From contig JANQRR010000012.1 of NCBI GenBank assembly GCA_028284465.1, positions 62,001 to 126,000 on the forward strand: a stretch of DNA of 64,000 nt, given 5' to 3'. Shown piece after piece: positions 20,001 through 28,594 of this stretch; position 1 is the stretch's first letter; each line of letters opens with the position of its first letter. The notes beneath the pieces are model-generated. The model was given only the letters and a program-made list of their open reading frames with translations, ran no database searches and had not been told where the DNA came from. Source of the stretch: Gammaproteobacteria bacterium. Lineage in GTDB: Bacteria; Pseudomonadota; Gammaproteobacteria; JAJFKO01. The position numbers and the translations under genes were made by a program.

Positions 20001-21291
20001 CATATTCTTTTTTAATGTTTTCCTTAGATAGATAGGAAGAACTAATAATCAAAGATATAATCACGATGGAGGCTAGTTTTTTGCAATGTTCATCATTGAA
20101 AATAGATGTGCCTTGATATTCAGCAATACTTCTTAATATTGCTGAAATGGTTTTTAGCTTATTTATAGGAAAATTAGTTAACCTTGGGTTTTGTAAACAT
20201 ATTAGAGCAAGATTGGTGAGGTCTCTATTTAGTCTTACTAAAAGATTATTCTTATTCTTTTTGGCTAATTGTTTTAATATGTTTTTATTAAGCAGACATG
20301 TGCTTTTAACTTTTTTTATGTTAGTCACGTGTTGTTTAAATGCTGTAATGTTTTTCTGAATTTTAGTTTTTAAATGTGAGGTATAATTTCTGTTAGCAAA
20401 TTCAATAAGATCATTAAGATTATTAATTATATTTATACAAACAAACTGGAACATTACAACATTGATTAGTTTATCTGTATCGTTGTTTAATAATGTTAAA
20501 ACCTCACCTTGGCTTTTGGGTGATTGTTTTTTGTATTCGAGCGAAATATCTTGGGGCATGTTTTCATGGAGGTGAGCAGTACATTTTAAAATAAATGTAT
20601 CTATATCTAGTTGATAGCTTTGAATGCGATCAGCTCCTAATCTTTTAATCTGAAAATAAACTGATTGAATGATACTGAACAATTCACGGAATTTCTCAAG
20701 TGTTTCTTTGACATTATCGTCCGAAACAGTAGCAGCGTTAGTTTTAAAAACAAGATCAATTTCTTCAATTCTAGCAAGAAAAAATTGTCTGTGGTTATCG
20801 ACTTTTTGGTCTTTCTTCATGTTTTTTCTGGGGTTTGAGCCATTATTAAGCTCAGCGACGACTTTTTTATACAGAAGATCGAGCTTAGATCTTAACTCGT
20901 TATTTTTCTCTATAATTAATTTACATAATTCAAAACATTTTAACCTGCTTTCATTAAAAAAATTGATGTCTTCTGCCGATGGGCAGGCTGCAGTTGCACG
21001 CTCTTTGCCTTTTTTAGATGAATTCCCACTTTCTTTTACAAAATAACAGGTTTGCGAATCAATAAATTCCATACTTAGTGTAAGATAAGTTGTTATTATA
21101 TCTATTGGCAGTTCAGATGATCTATTGGCTTCTTCCCATATGCCGGTTAAATTAAGCAGGATATTTTCGATAGCCCTAATATGCTCTTGTGAGGTTTTAA
21201 AAATATGAGTTTGCAATTTTTCTAATGCGCTAATAGCCAGCTGTAGGGTGAGCAAGAAAAGATCATTATTTTTATCGGCAGGATCAGACAT
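17092..21291 (-). CDS. 1399-residue helical protein with basic low-complexity linker, function unknown
   Basis: I recognise no family. Residues 1 to about 1035 are predicted almost wholly helical, rich in Leu, Ile, Lys, Asn and Glu, with no signal peptide or clear membrane segment. Residues about 1037-1145 are a strongly basic Lys/Arg/Gln/Thr/Asn linker with nuclear-localisation-like runs (KERRRKRRRK) and six KQT tripeptides. Residues about 1190-1399 are helical again, ending in a small polar tail (SHSKSTKNL) of a kind seen in type IV-secreted effectors. The base composition is visibly more AT-rich than its neighbours, which suggests transfer. It lies alone between the AAA ATPase and murU. 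An effector role is inference only. Confidence 0.75.
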   Translation of the reverse strand: MSDPADKNNDLFLLTLQLAISALEKLQTHIFKTSQEHIRAIENILLNLTGIWEEANRSSELPIDIITTYLTLSMEFIDSQTCYFVKESGNSSKKGKERATAACPSAEDINFFNESRLKCFELCKLIIEKNNELRSKLDLLYKKVVAELNNGSNPRKNMKKDQKVDNHRQFFLARIEEIDLVFKTNAATVSDDNVKETLEKFRELFSIIQSVYFQIKRLGADRIQSYQLDIDTFILKCTAHLHENMPQDISLEYKKQSPKSQGEVLTLLNNDTDKLINVVMFQFVCINIINNLNDLIEFANRNYTSHLKTKIQKNITAFKQHVTNIKKVKSTCLLNKNILKQLAKKNKNNLLVRLNRDLTNLALICLQNPRLTNFPINKLKTISAILRSIAEYQGTSIFNDEHCKKLASIVIISLIISSSYLSKENIKKEYVRDICRYAFIIYTNYNLKSYITAYPEIFIDHLTKIHDEFIKPIHMVLHILSEIHKLKKPTTNKSLGLKDNKKITLLIYILTNNYTLIINGFDDKMMIEDTLSEIIEIAEKNILELSKHLFGLELTLKNIKSLFEENKMLELFNKKFESFDHESYSIKELALYKNNNLLLQALSNLIFKLQKLLKLLSNKKINVTLKLPLQEFYNAMPFFESSYLFQSINNKKPIPLHVGKRFEITDVKHKTVVLLLNSINDFNNKLSEAIDNNEKFFDSEHFFALLVEVINYYKFCFWVLKKINSGKNKGHTIYKELISSIMANSTIIIVSYYQLLKEDFRAIESNSIEDSIRIICHALKEIDLSTIITNKEQQPDIYNLILQLLMPMYTFFHEKELLFGEEDSKITLSLRSTYQIFLSSYFEQVLLAIKNFNSSKHTSCAKFIENLRPIIIILKDLKEIEQKDVFEEFLQIADERTETILSSFDETFSQSFKEINATIFTRDIKFLLENDYFLSTLHQYINPELSPKQQAEKITYLLDIIMQFNIICEHLNNFTLINPEGSLLINIFSYLNTTRKLKLNEYYLLLNYTINLINAEALFVTETKNKTYAFMREYIDLAKPKREQKKPAAKKAKSTKNEKHQQSNNTTHTRKKNTTNKNKRTTKRSKKLNKNRKQHSPVNRNPNKERRRKRRRKQQQSTEVTPKVATKQTKQTKQTKQTKQTKQTNKYSSKKQNTLTTENVKLLQTETTPPVKSAKRNAKTSDQTPPQSLASVSSTFFNVKSDNKKNNSTATLIYLTKALTRQTSMVILPEIFFSKFYTINSIRINETSLMATIVQGPTSKIEQLHFTHSHLNTILIKEGKEEESLNSIICEAISHIDNTIHTLGVSINQIISTNDDIDFNDLGQSLAEIVKRNRMLKTIDIELQSNRSSQTVKQDLLNIRTLKSHCEYALAIHTVLLHLKPQLAQQAQKASHSKSTKNL
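17861..17914 (-). repeat. Six in-frame 9-bp tandem repeats coding for KQT units
   Basis: Six exact copies of a 9-bp unit (gtctgcttt on the plus strand) lie in the basic linker of the large unknown protein and encode Lys-Gln-Thr six times (about residues 1126-1143). The unit keeps the frame, so copy-number change by slippage would lengthen or shorten the linker without breaking the gene. Confidence 0.9.
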
Positions 21292-21320
21292 GATATTATT
21301 CCTTTTTTATTATAGAATAA

Positions 21321-21971
21321 TTAATATTTTTGTGCTTTTGTCAGTACTTCCGCTGTCCCGATGTTTAGCCAACGTCCTTGAAAATATTCGCCGCTAACTT
21401 GATGATCGCTTATTGCTGAAAATAGCAGTGAGGCTAATGGAAATTTACCAGGTTTGCATTGAGAAAACAATCTTGGAGAATAGATACCGATATTACCGTA
21501 TGTTAAACGTTTTTTGCCAATGTTCCCGACCATACCATCAGTTAAATAAAAATCGCCTTGGGGATAATAATCAGGATTATCGACTAATACCAAATGTGCT
21601 AAATGATCAAGTGATGTTGGCAAGCTTGCAAAGTCAAAGTCAGTAAAAATATCAGCACTTAATACTAAAAAAGGTTTATCACCAAGTAAAGGTAATGCTT
21701 GAAAAATTCCACCGCCGGTCTCTAAGCGTTCTTGCTCAGATGAATATTGAATGCTGACGCCATAGCGAGAACCATCACCTAAATATGCTTGAATTTGTTC
21801 GCCAAGATAACTGGTATTGATCACAATATCACGAATGTTGCAATGAGCTAGTGACTCTACATGATATTCAATTAAGGCTTTGCCCTGCACTTTAACCAAA
21901 GGTTTTGGCAAGCTGTCAGTGATTTTTCCTAAGCGTTGACCACGTCCAGCAGCTAAGATCATTGCTTTCAT
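21321..21971 (-). CDS. murU: N-acetylmuramate alpha-1-phosphate uridylyltransferase
   Basis: The 216-residue nucleotidyltransferase has the sugar-nucleotide signature MILAAGRGQRLGKIT followed by LPKPLVKVQGKALIEYH, and ETGGGIFQALPLLG, with metal-binding Asp in VLSADIFTDFDF. MurU forms UDP-MurNAc from MurNAc-1-phosphate in the peptidoglycan recycling route that bypasses de novo MurA/MurB synthesis. It overlaps the kinase gene upstream by 4 nt (ATGA), and the pair diverges from lptD, the same arrangement as in Pseudomonas. That context makes MurU much more likely than a generic glucose-1-phosphate nucleotidyltransferase. Confidence 0.92.
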   Translation of the reverse strand: MKAMILAAGRGQRLGKITDSLPKPLVKVQGKALIEYHVESLAHCNIRDIVINTSYLGEQIQAYLGDGSRYGVSIQYSSEQERLETGGGIFQALPLLGDKPFLVLSADIFTDFDFASLPTSLDHLAHLVLVDNPDYYPQGDFYLTDGMVGNIGKKRLTYGNIGIYSPRLFSQCKPGKFPLASLLFSAISDHQVSGEYFQGRWLNIGTAEVLTKAQKY

Positions 21972-22969
21972 GTGATCAACCTCATCACACGATCATTAAA
22001 AAAGCATTGAAACTCAGCTAATTCTGGATAATAAGTTAAGACATCAGCAACATAATTTAGCGTTCGCGGAATATCATGCAAATACAGCTTATTCTGATCA
22101 CGTAAATATTTACGCGCGAAAATAAAACTAGCTTTTAAATGCCGTTGTATGCCCATTAATTCAAACCAGCGCAATAGTTGCTGATTGTCTAGTGAGTTAT
22201 GTAGTGTGTGGCCCCAGGCTTGTTGCGCAAGTTGTTTGTTATAATAATTCAACCAAGTGATAACACGTTCGCGTGGCCAATTGATGTAGCAATCTTTGAG
22301 TAAAGAAACAACGTCATAAGTTATTGGACCAAGCATAGCATCTTGAAAATCAAGTACGCCAACTTTTTCCTGCGTGGTAAGTAATAAGTTACGTGAATGA
22401 TAATCACGATGAATGCAAATTTGTGGTTGCGTCACAGCTGATTGCACTAACGTTGCGAATGTTGTATTTAATAATCGCTGTTCGGTTTGGGTTAATGTTA
22501 ACTGTAAATACCGTTGTAAAAACCAGTATTGAAATTTGTGTAACTCATTTAACATGAAATCATGGTTAAAATGTGGTAATGGCCAGTGAGGGATCTGCTG
22601 GCATGATTGAATAAGTAATAAAGTATCTATAGCCCGCTGATAAAGTTGATCAGCAGTTTGTGGATTAAGGACGGCTAAATAAACTTTTTCACCAAGGTCA
22701 CTTAATAATAAAAATCCTTGGGTTAGATCAGCTTCAACAATGCTTGGTACTTGAATACCTTTAGCCGCAAAACCATTAGCAATGGCGACAAAAGGGTAAC
22801 AATTTTCTTTAGTCGGCGGCGCGTCCATAACAATCCAAGATTGATTTTGACATGTGATCCGAAAATAACGCCGAAAACTGGCATCACTTGCCAATGGCAG
22901 TATTGCATAAGATTTGCCTGCAAATATTTTTGCCAGCCATTTTTGTAGCTGTGTTAACCGATTATCCAT
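21968..22969 (-). CDS. amgK: N-acetylmuramate/N-acetylglucosamine kinase (APH fold)
   Basis: The 333-residue protein belongs to the aminoglycoside phosphotransferase fold. The N-terminal SDASFRRYFRI segment is typical of AmgK, the catalytic loop is CIHRDYHSRNLLL, and the metal Asp lies in VGVLDFQDAMLGP. AmgK phosphorylates MurNAc (and GlcNAc) at the anomeric position for MurU. It is coupled to murU by an ATGA overlap and divergent from lptD across 90 nt. Together they mark the anabolic recycling pathway known from pseudomonads, which is associated with intrinsic fosfomycin tolerance. Confidence 0.92.
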   Translation of the reverse strand: MDNRLTQLQKWLAKIFAGKSYAILPLASDASFRRYFRITCQNQSWIVMDAPPTKENCYPFVAIANGFAAKGIQVPSIVEADLTQGFLLLSDLGEKVYLAVLNPQTADQLYQRAIDTLLLIQSCQQIPHWPLPHFNHDFMLNELHKFQYWFLQRYLQLTLTQTEQRLLNTTFATLVQSAVTQPQICIHRDYHSRNLLLTTQEKVGVLDFQDAMLGPITYDVVSLLKDCYINWPRERVITWLNYYNKQLAQQAWGHTLHNSLDNQQLLRWFELMGIQRHLKASFIFARKYLRDQNKLYLHDIPRTLNYVADVLTYYPELAEFQCFFNDRVMRLIT

Positions 22970-23059
22970 GTTATTATCTGTGCATTTATACAGTAGCTAT
23001 GAATATAAAAACGTTGCTGTATATTACAACAGAAAAAGAGCTTGTCAAAAAAAGGTTGA

Positions 23060-25732
23060 ATGGTGATTTTGCCAAAACTTACTCGAATGAAGCAAATTGG
23101 TTTGGTGCTAGCTATTATTTCATTAGTGACAATCACTTCAGCCAAATCATCAATGCCAGCAAAGCGTTTGCCGCCATTATCAAAGGCTGAACTTAGCCAT
23201 ATTCTTGGTTGGGTGCAAAGTCCGGGAAGTAATTTGTGTAATGGCTATTATGTTGAACCACTATTAAACCCACAACAATTAAAAGATATCGGCGTGCGCG
23301 GGAGTGTGACCTCAATCACTGCGACAAAAGCCAAGTTTCAGCGACAAGGCACGTCAGCGTTATTTGGTAATGTTGTTGTCAAGCAGCCTGATCGAGAATT
23401 AACAGCAGAACGTGCGTATTTATACCGCGATGCAAAGACTAACAAAGTTAATCGAATTGAATTATATGGCAATGTGCATGTGCGGGAAAAAGGTAAACTT
23501 TTAGTTGGTACGCATGCACATTTACGTTTAGATAAAAATGAAGGCACCGTAGAAAATGCCGTATACCGTATCGCTCAAAAACATGATCAAGGCCAAGTCG
23601 TTAAAAATAATCAAGGTGTTTGGCAACGGATTTATGCCAAAATCAATGCGTGGGGACGCGCGCTTAAAGCAGTGCAAGTGAGCAAAGGCTTATACAAATT
23701 TTTTCAAGCGACTTACACAACTTGTCCGCCAACAACGTGTGTGTGGAAAGTGAAAGCGAGCGAATTAATTTTAAATCATAATACCGGCGTTGGCGAAGCA
23801 TATAATGCTCGTGTGTATGTGCGTGGAGTGCCCGTGTTTTATTCGCCTTATCTTAATTTTCCCATCGACAATCGGCGCAAAACGGGGTTTTTAAATCCAA
23901 CTTATGGCACATCACAACAAACGGGCACGGCTATTGCGGTACCTTTTTATTGGAACATGGCGCCGAATTACGATGATACTATCACCCCGAATTATTTTAA
24001 TTTGCGCGGTTTACGCTTAGATAATTTATTTCGATATTTAACGCCCACAAGTCATGGCCAATTGTATACGACATATTTACCCAATGATCGTGACTTTATT
24101 ATTTTTCGTAATAGTTTTCGTGGCTCGGAACGTGCCTTAGAAAGGCCGGCAGATTTTCGAATTTTGCAAAGAGACACAGCACAACGTGGGTTTGTCTCAT
24201 ATCAGAATAAATCACATTTTTATCCGCATTGGAGTTTCGATGTCAATTATAATTATGCTAGTGATACCTACTACTTTCAGAATTTTCCGCGGTATAAGCA
24301 AATTCCAATCGATCAATTACCGGAATATGGCAATTTGTACTACGCCACTCGTTATTCACATACCCGCTTAAGTTTTTATACGTATCAAACCATGAATACT
24401 ATTAACGAAGAGCCATTAGCTAGTCCTTATAGTCATAAACCCGAATTTGATTTTAATTATTTACACCCTTTTGGTTTGTTTGGTCTTACTTACGGTTTAC
24501 GTTTACAAGCAGTTAATTTTACTAATTCAAACTTTCCTGGTGAAAATCGCTTAATAGCTTTGGGCTTGAAAGATCCGGTAACAACAGGCCAACGTTATGT
24601 CTTGCGCCCTAGCATTAGTTATCCGATCACTGAACCAGGGTATTATTTGCGGCCACGTTTGCAAGCGGATTTAGCTTATTATCATTTAGTTAATCAAGAG
24701 CCTGGCTTTGAGAATAATCCTTCACGTGCGTTGCCAATGTTTGATCTGCTTGGCAAATTGAATTTTGAGCGTTACGAAACAGTGTTTGGCCATACGTATA
24801 TACAAACATTAGAACCAGAAATTTATTATTTATACGTGCCATTTAAAAATCAAACTGCGATCCCGATTTTTGATACTTCGCAACCAATTTTATCGGTGCC
24901 TCAAATGTTGCATGATAATCGTTTTGCAGGCAATGATCGTATGGGTGATGCTAATCAAGTAACATTGGCATTAACCACACGCATGTTAAATCCTACTGAC
25001 GGCACCGAACGTTTTAAAGCGCAAGTAGCGGATATTGTGTATTTCACTAGGCGAAAAGTGAATTTATGTCAGCCCTCATTGTTTGGTGAGCCTGGTAATA
25101 ATTGTCCTCGAAGTGATGGCAATCCGTTATCAACGACTAATTCATTCTCGCCTCTTGTCGGTAGTGTCAGTTATCATTTGCTACCGTACTGGACGATTTA
25201 CGCTAATCTCACTTGGCAGCTTGGCGATTCAACGCCTTTAGCTCAAGGTGCTAGCATTCACTATCAGACTGATGATCAGCACATTTTTAACTTGGGCTAT
25301 AACTTTTTGCAATTTGAAGTGCCGCAAACCGTAGGTGGAGTGCAGATCAATCGGATCACGCAAGTGCTTGGCCCTAACCCACGATTGGGCACAGTTTCAC
25401 TGGTATGGCCGCTGCCATTCTGGCATAATTGGGCATTTCTTGGATACAGTGATTACGACATACGCTTTAAACGCTTCGTTGGTAATGCGGTTGGCATTCA
25501 GTTTGATAGTTGCTGTTGGGGATTTCGTTTCGTACTGAGTCGAACGTTATTATTTGAGCGAGAGCTGAGTACGGTGCGCGATGAGCGCAATGAATTTAAT
25601 AATGCAGTTTATTTGCAAATTATTTTTAAAGGTTTAGGGGTGTTTGGTAACCATGACCCAAGTTCGTTATTGACGAGCAATATTTCTGGGTTCCAAGATA
25701 GTTATAGAAATCCTATACCGGATTTCTTTTGA
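23060..25732 (+). CDS. lptD: LPS-assembly protein LptD
   Basis: The 890-residue outer-membrane protein has a signal peptide (MKQIGLVLAIISLVTITSA when counted from the second Met at 23087). An N-terminal OstA/LptA-like beta-jellyroll follows, with repeated phrases such as ALFGNVVV and IELYGNVHV. The long C-terminal half is a 26-strand-type barrel. Cysteines in NLCNGYY, TTCPPTTCVW and DSCCWGF can supply the disulfides needed for maturation. With LptE it inserts LPS into the outer leaflet. The ATG at 23060 has an AAAGG ribosome site 4-5 nt upstream; 23087 is an alternative. It is followed by surA, its usual partner gene. Confidence 0.95.
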   Translation: MVILPKLTRMKQIGLVLAIISLVTITSAKSSMPAKRLPPLSKAELSHILGWVQSPGSNLCNGYYVEPLLNPQQLKDIGVRGSVTSITATKAKFQRQGTSALFGNVVVKQPDRELTAERAYLYRDAKTNKVNRIELYGNVHVREKGKLLVGTHAHLRLDKNEGTVENAVYRIAQKHDQGQVVKNNQGVWQRIYAKINAWGRALKAVQVSKGLYKFFQATYTTCPPTTCVWKVKASELILNHNTGVGEAYNARVYVRGVPVFYSPYLNFPIDNRRKTGFLNPTYGTSQQTGTAIAVPFYWNMAPNYDDTITPNYFNLRGLRLDNLFRYLTPTSHGQLYTTYLPNDRDFIIFRNSFRGSERALERPADFRILQRDTAQRGFVSYQNKSHFYPHWSFDVNYNYASDTYYFQNFPRYKQIPIDQLPEYGNLYYATRYSHTRLSFYTYQTMNTINEEPLASPYSHKPEFDFNYLHPFGLFGLTYGLRLQAVNFTNSNFPGENRLIALGLKDPVTTGQRYVLRPSISYPITEPGYYLRPRLQADLAYYHLVNQEPGFENNPSRALPMFDLLGKLNFERYETVFGHTYIQTLEPEIYYLYVPFKNQTAIPIFDTSQPILSVPQMLHDNRFAGNDRMGDANQVTLALTTRMLNPTDGTERFKAQVADIVYFTRRKVNLCQPSLFGEPGNNCPRSDGNPLSTTNSFSPLVGSVSYHLLPYWTIYANLTWQLGDSTPLAQGASIHYQTDDQHIFNLGYNFLQFEVPQTVGGVQINRITQVLGPNPRLGTVSLVWPLPFWHNWAFLGYSDYDIRFKRFVGNAVGIQFDSCCWGFRFVLSRTLLFERELSTVRDERNEFNNAVYLQIIFKGLGVFGNHDPSSLLTSNISGFQDSYRNPIPDFF

Positions 25733-25791
25733 CAAAGTAATCTAATTAGCATGGCTTATTTTACAGATATAAAAATTAGGTAGGAAAATCG

Positions 25792-27072
25792 ATGAAGAGA
25801 CTAGGTATTATTATTTTATTAATTGGATTGTTGGGTATAAACAGCATAAGTTTTGCTGAACGCTTAGATCGAATTGTTGCAGTGGTTAAAGACCAAGTGA
25901 TCACTGCCGATCAGCTTAACTCGCGCGTCGCGCAATATAAAGCACAAATTGCTCATAGTGGCCATACTCCACCGCCAGCGAGTATTTTACGCAAGCAAGT
26001 GTTGCAACGAATGATTTATCAAAAACTGCAATTGCAACTTGCGAAGCAACGCGATATTACAGTTGATGATTTAATGTTAAATCAAGCGATTAAAAATATT
26101 GCCAGTCGTAATCATATTCCGTTAGAAAAATTTAAACATGCGGTAGAAGCGCAAGGCATTAGTTTTAAGCACTATAAGCAGCAATTAAAACAACAATTAA
26201 TTATCCAAAAATTACAATCAGAAATGGTTGGCAAAACAATTAGTATTACGCCAGAAGATGTGGCAAAGGCTAAGCGTAAATTAGCGAGCAAAGCCGATGC
26301 AGTGAAAGATTATCATCTGTATAATATTTTGATTGCATTACCTGATGTACCAACCTCAGAAGATATTACCGCAGCCAAAAAACACGCTGAAGCGATCATC
26401 AAGAAATTAAAGCATGGCGCAGATTTCCAACAAATTGCAATGGCACAATCTGCTGGCCCGCAAGCTTTGCAAGGCGGCAATTTAGGCTGGCGTAAATTAG
26501 GTGAATTGCCATCTGTTTTCACCAAGTACGTTGAAAAAATGAAATCTGGGCAAATTAAAGGGCCTATTCGTACCGGCAATGGTTTTCATATTATTAAACT
26601 AGCTGGTGTGCGTGGTCGCAGTATGCGACGCGTAGTAACAGAATATCATGTGCGCCAAATCTTAATTAAAACGGGGCCAATGTTATCAGCGAAGCAAGCG
26701 AAATTGCGTTTGGAACGTATTCGTAAGTTAATTTTAGCGGGTGGAAGTTTTAAAAAGCTAGCTGAAGGCAATTCACATGATCAACGATCGGTAAATAAAG
26801 GTGGTGATATGGGATGGGTAGCCGCGGCGCAACTCGAGCCGATGTTTGCTCAGCATATTGTGCATCTTAAAGTTGGTCAACTAAGCAAGCCATTTCATAC
26901 CGCCATAGGCTGGCATATTGCGCAGGTGTTAGGCCATCGCCGAGTTGATGACACCAAAGCATTTTTAACGTTACAGGCACGGCAAATGGTGTATCGACGG
27001 AAATTTATGGAAAAACGTCAGATGTGGTTACAATCATTGCGTGAAAATGCTTATGTGAAGATCATGCGATGA
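25792..27072 (+). CDS. surA: Periplasmic peptidyl-prolyl isomerase chaperone SurA
   Basis: The protein has 426 residues with a clear signal peptide (cleavage after ISFA), the SurA N-domain (LDRIVAVVKDQVITADQLNSRV) and two parvulin domains. The domains are recognisable from GGNLGWRKLGELP with GFHIIKLAG, and from GGDMGWVAAAQLEPMF with GWHIAQVLG. SurA guides outer-membrane proteins, LptD among them, to the Bam complex. It follows lptD by 59 nt. Its TGA overlaps the next start (ATGA). The pdxA-ksgA pair that commonly follows surA in gammaproteobacteria is not here. Confidence 0.96.
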   Translation: MKRLGIIILLIGLLGINSISFAERLDRIVAVVKDQVITADQLNSRVAQYKAQIAHSGHTPPPASILRKQVLQRMIYQKLQLQLAKQRDITVDDLMLNQAIKNIASRNHIPLEKFKHAVEAQGISFKHYKQQLKQQLIIQKLQSEMVGKTISITPEDVAKAKRKLASKADAVKDYHLYNILIALPDVPTSEDITAAKKHAEAIIKKLKHGADFQQIAMAQSAGPQALQGGNLGWRKLGELPSVFTKYVEKMKSGQIKGPIRTGNGFHIIKLAGVRGRSMRRVVTEYHVRQILIKTGPMLSAKQAKLRLERIRKLILAGGSFKKLAEGNSHDQRSVNKGGDMGWVAAAQLEPMFAQHIVHLKVGQLSKPFHTAIGWHIAQVLGHRRVDDTKAFLTLQARQMVYRRKFMEKRQMWLQSLRENAYVKIMR

Positions 27073-27731
27073 GTTTATTGCCTCGGCTTGAAATTAATCC
27101 CGATGATCCGCCAGTAGCAACAGTTATTTGGTTACACGGATTAGGTGCCGATGGCCATGATTTTGCACCTATTGTGTCGCAACTTAATGTCGCTGATAAA
27201 CCAATTCGTTTTGTATTTCCGCATGCTCCAGCGATGCCGGTAACGTTAAATGCAGGCTTACACATGCCTGCCTGGTTTGATATTTTAGGTTTAGGCATTG
27301 ATGCGCCAGTAGATAAAGTTGGTGTGCATCAAATGGAACAACGCATTCAAGATTTAATTGAGAATGAATGTCAGCAAAAGATTGAGTCGAACAATATTAT
27401 TCTCGCGGGTTTTTCTCAAGGTGGTGCAATGGCATTGTTTACCGCTTTACGTTATCCGCAACGACTCGCAGGTGTTATTGCATTATCAACATTTTTGCCA
27501 TTAGAACAAGAACTAGTAAATTTTTTAAGTGAAGCTAATCATGACCTGCCGATTTTTATGGGGCATGGCGAACGTGATCCATTAGTCGATATTAGTTGGG
27601 GGCAACATTGTGCAGATAAACTGGTGGAATTAGGCTATCGCGTCGATTGGCATACGTATCCAATAGAACATACCGTGTATCCACAAGAAATTGCTGCCAT
27701 TGCACAATGGTTGGAGCAGATTATTAGCTAA
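27069..27731 (+). CDS. Alpha/beta-hydrolase carboxylesterase (phospholipase/carboxylesterase family)
   Basis: The 220-residue protein has the esterase HGLGADGHDF oxyanion region, the nucleophile elbow GFSQGGAMA, the acid in GERDPLVD and the catalytic His in IEHTVYPQE. This is the Pseudomonas EstB / acyl-protein thioesterase-like family, acting on short-chain esters or acylated proteins in the cytoplasm. It is coupled to surA by a 4-nt overlap, an unusual partner for lptD-surA. Substrate unknown. Confidence 0.9.
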   Translation: MSLLPRLEINPDDPPVATVIWLHGLGADGHDFAPIVSQLNVADKPIRFVFPHAPAMPVTLNAGLHMPAWFDILGLGIDAPVDKVGVHQMEQRIQDLIENECQQKIESNNIILAGFSQGGAMALFTALRYPQRLAGVIALSTFLPLEQELVNFLSEANHDLPIFMGHGERDPLVDISWGQHCADKLVELGYRVDWHTYPIEHTVYPQEIAAIAQWLEQIIS

Positions 27732-27759
27732 AGCTTATCAAAATCGCGGGTTATTGATG

Positions 27760-27978
27760 TTAGCTACTACCAGCCTGTTTTTTGTCACGTGAATGTTTTG
27801 CATATTTTTTCCAATCATTTATTGTTGCACCAGGTTTGGTTGCGTTTAGAAAATCTTTAAGAAGTGGATCTGTTTGCCCCACCGTTTTTGGTTGTGACGT
27901 TGATGGTTGATTTCTTCCTTGACCTCGACCACTCCCTCCAGTGACTTTACGTGCTTTACGGGTACGTTTTTTGCCCAT
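27760..27978 (-). CDS. Small basic protein with R-K-V-T-G-G motif (72 aa)
   Basis: The 72-residue, highly basic protein opens with MGKKRTRKARKVTGG, followed by a Gly/Ser/Gln-rich spacer and a C-terminal segment FLNATK...WKKYAKHSR. The neighbour at 28118-28327 has the same layout (MAKKHTRKTRSITGG, then FLNVIRK...WKKYAKNAR), so the two are diverged paralogues under selection. No known domain is recognised. An AGAG ribosome site and a strong promoter lie upstream. Options include a DNA- or RNA-binding condensing protein, a secreted host-nucleus-targeting peptide, or a double-glycine leader peptide. None is shown. Confidence 0.7.
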   Translation of the reverse strand: MGKKRTRKARKVTGGSGRGQGRNQPSTSQPKTVGQTDPLLKDFLNATKPGATINDWKKYAKHSRDKKQAGSS

Positions 27979-28010
27979 TTTAAGTACTCTCTAGACAATT
28001 ACATATTTAA

Positions 28011-28039
28011 ATTATAGTTAGCAAACCAAAACGAATCAA
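28011..28039 (-). promoter_or_regulatory. sigma70-type promoter of the 72-aa small basic gene
   Basis: On the minus strand, TTGATT (28039-28034) and a perfect TATAAT (28016-28011) are 17 nt apart, and the ATG follows at 27978. The same spacing occurs in front of the paralogue at 28327. Confidence 0.7.
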
Positions 28040-28117
28040 TTTTAATCAATTTGGCCGAGTTTGAGTATTAGAGGATCTTATTGATAAATCAGGGAATTCT
28101 GTAACTTTTAGATTTGT

Positions 28118-28327
28118 TTATTTGCCTTTGCTAGAACCTTTTGCCTTACGTGCATTCTTTGCATATTTTTTCCATACTTCAGGCGTGTTCTTTCTTATAA
28201 CATTCAAAAAATCTGTTTGACCTGAATTAAGTGACTTTGTAGGTAATGACAATGGCTGAGTATTACCAGGATTTTTCGCCCCTCCTCCTGTGATAGACCG
28301 GGTTTTTCGGGTGTGTTTCTTTGCCAT
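28118..28327 (-). CDS. Small basic protein with R-S-I-T-G-G motif (69 aa)
   Basis: This is the paralogue of the 27760-27978 product. It shares the basic N-terminus ending in a T-G-G step, a Pro/Ser/Gln spacer, then T-D-F-L-N and W-K-K-Y-A-K-x-A-R near the C-terminus, ending in a Lys/Ser tail. A longer frame starts at 28342, but the ATG at 28327 aligns with the paralogue and has a GAGG/AGGA ribosome site at a proper distance. No characterised homologue is recognised. Its own strong promoter means it is transcribed separately from the paralogue. Confidence 0.7.
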   Translation of the reverse strand: MAKKHTRKTRSITGGGAKNPGNTQPLSLPTKSLNSGQTDFLNVIRKNTPEVWKKYAKNARKAKGSSKGK

Positions 28328-28354
28328 CTTTACTTTCCTCATATGAATGCATTA

Positions 28355-28383
28355 ATTATAGTAAGCAGGCCAAACATGGTCAA
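28355..28383 (-). promoter_or_regulatory. sigma70-type promoter of the 69-aa small basic gene
   Basis: On the minus strand, TTGACC (28383-28378) and TATAAT (28360-28355) are separated by 17 nt. This near-consensus promoter lies 28 nt before the start codon. Confidence 0.72.
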
Positions 28384-28594
28384 TTTCAGAGCGCTCCATT
28401 CGGCGCCTGTTTGTTAAGTTAATCTATTGAAAAATATAGATTATTTAGTAACTCACATGTTGTGGTTTAACTATAACAGCGCAAATTTAATCAAATATTG
28501 ACCATGATATTTGTTTCGACCGGTAATTTCATGTCAATATCAATGTGCGATAAGATAGCGCATCAACAAATATAGGCTCTGTATTTAAGATAGT

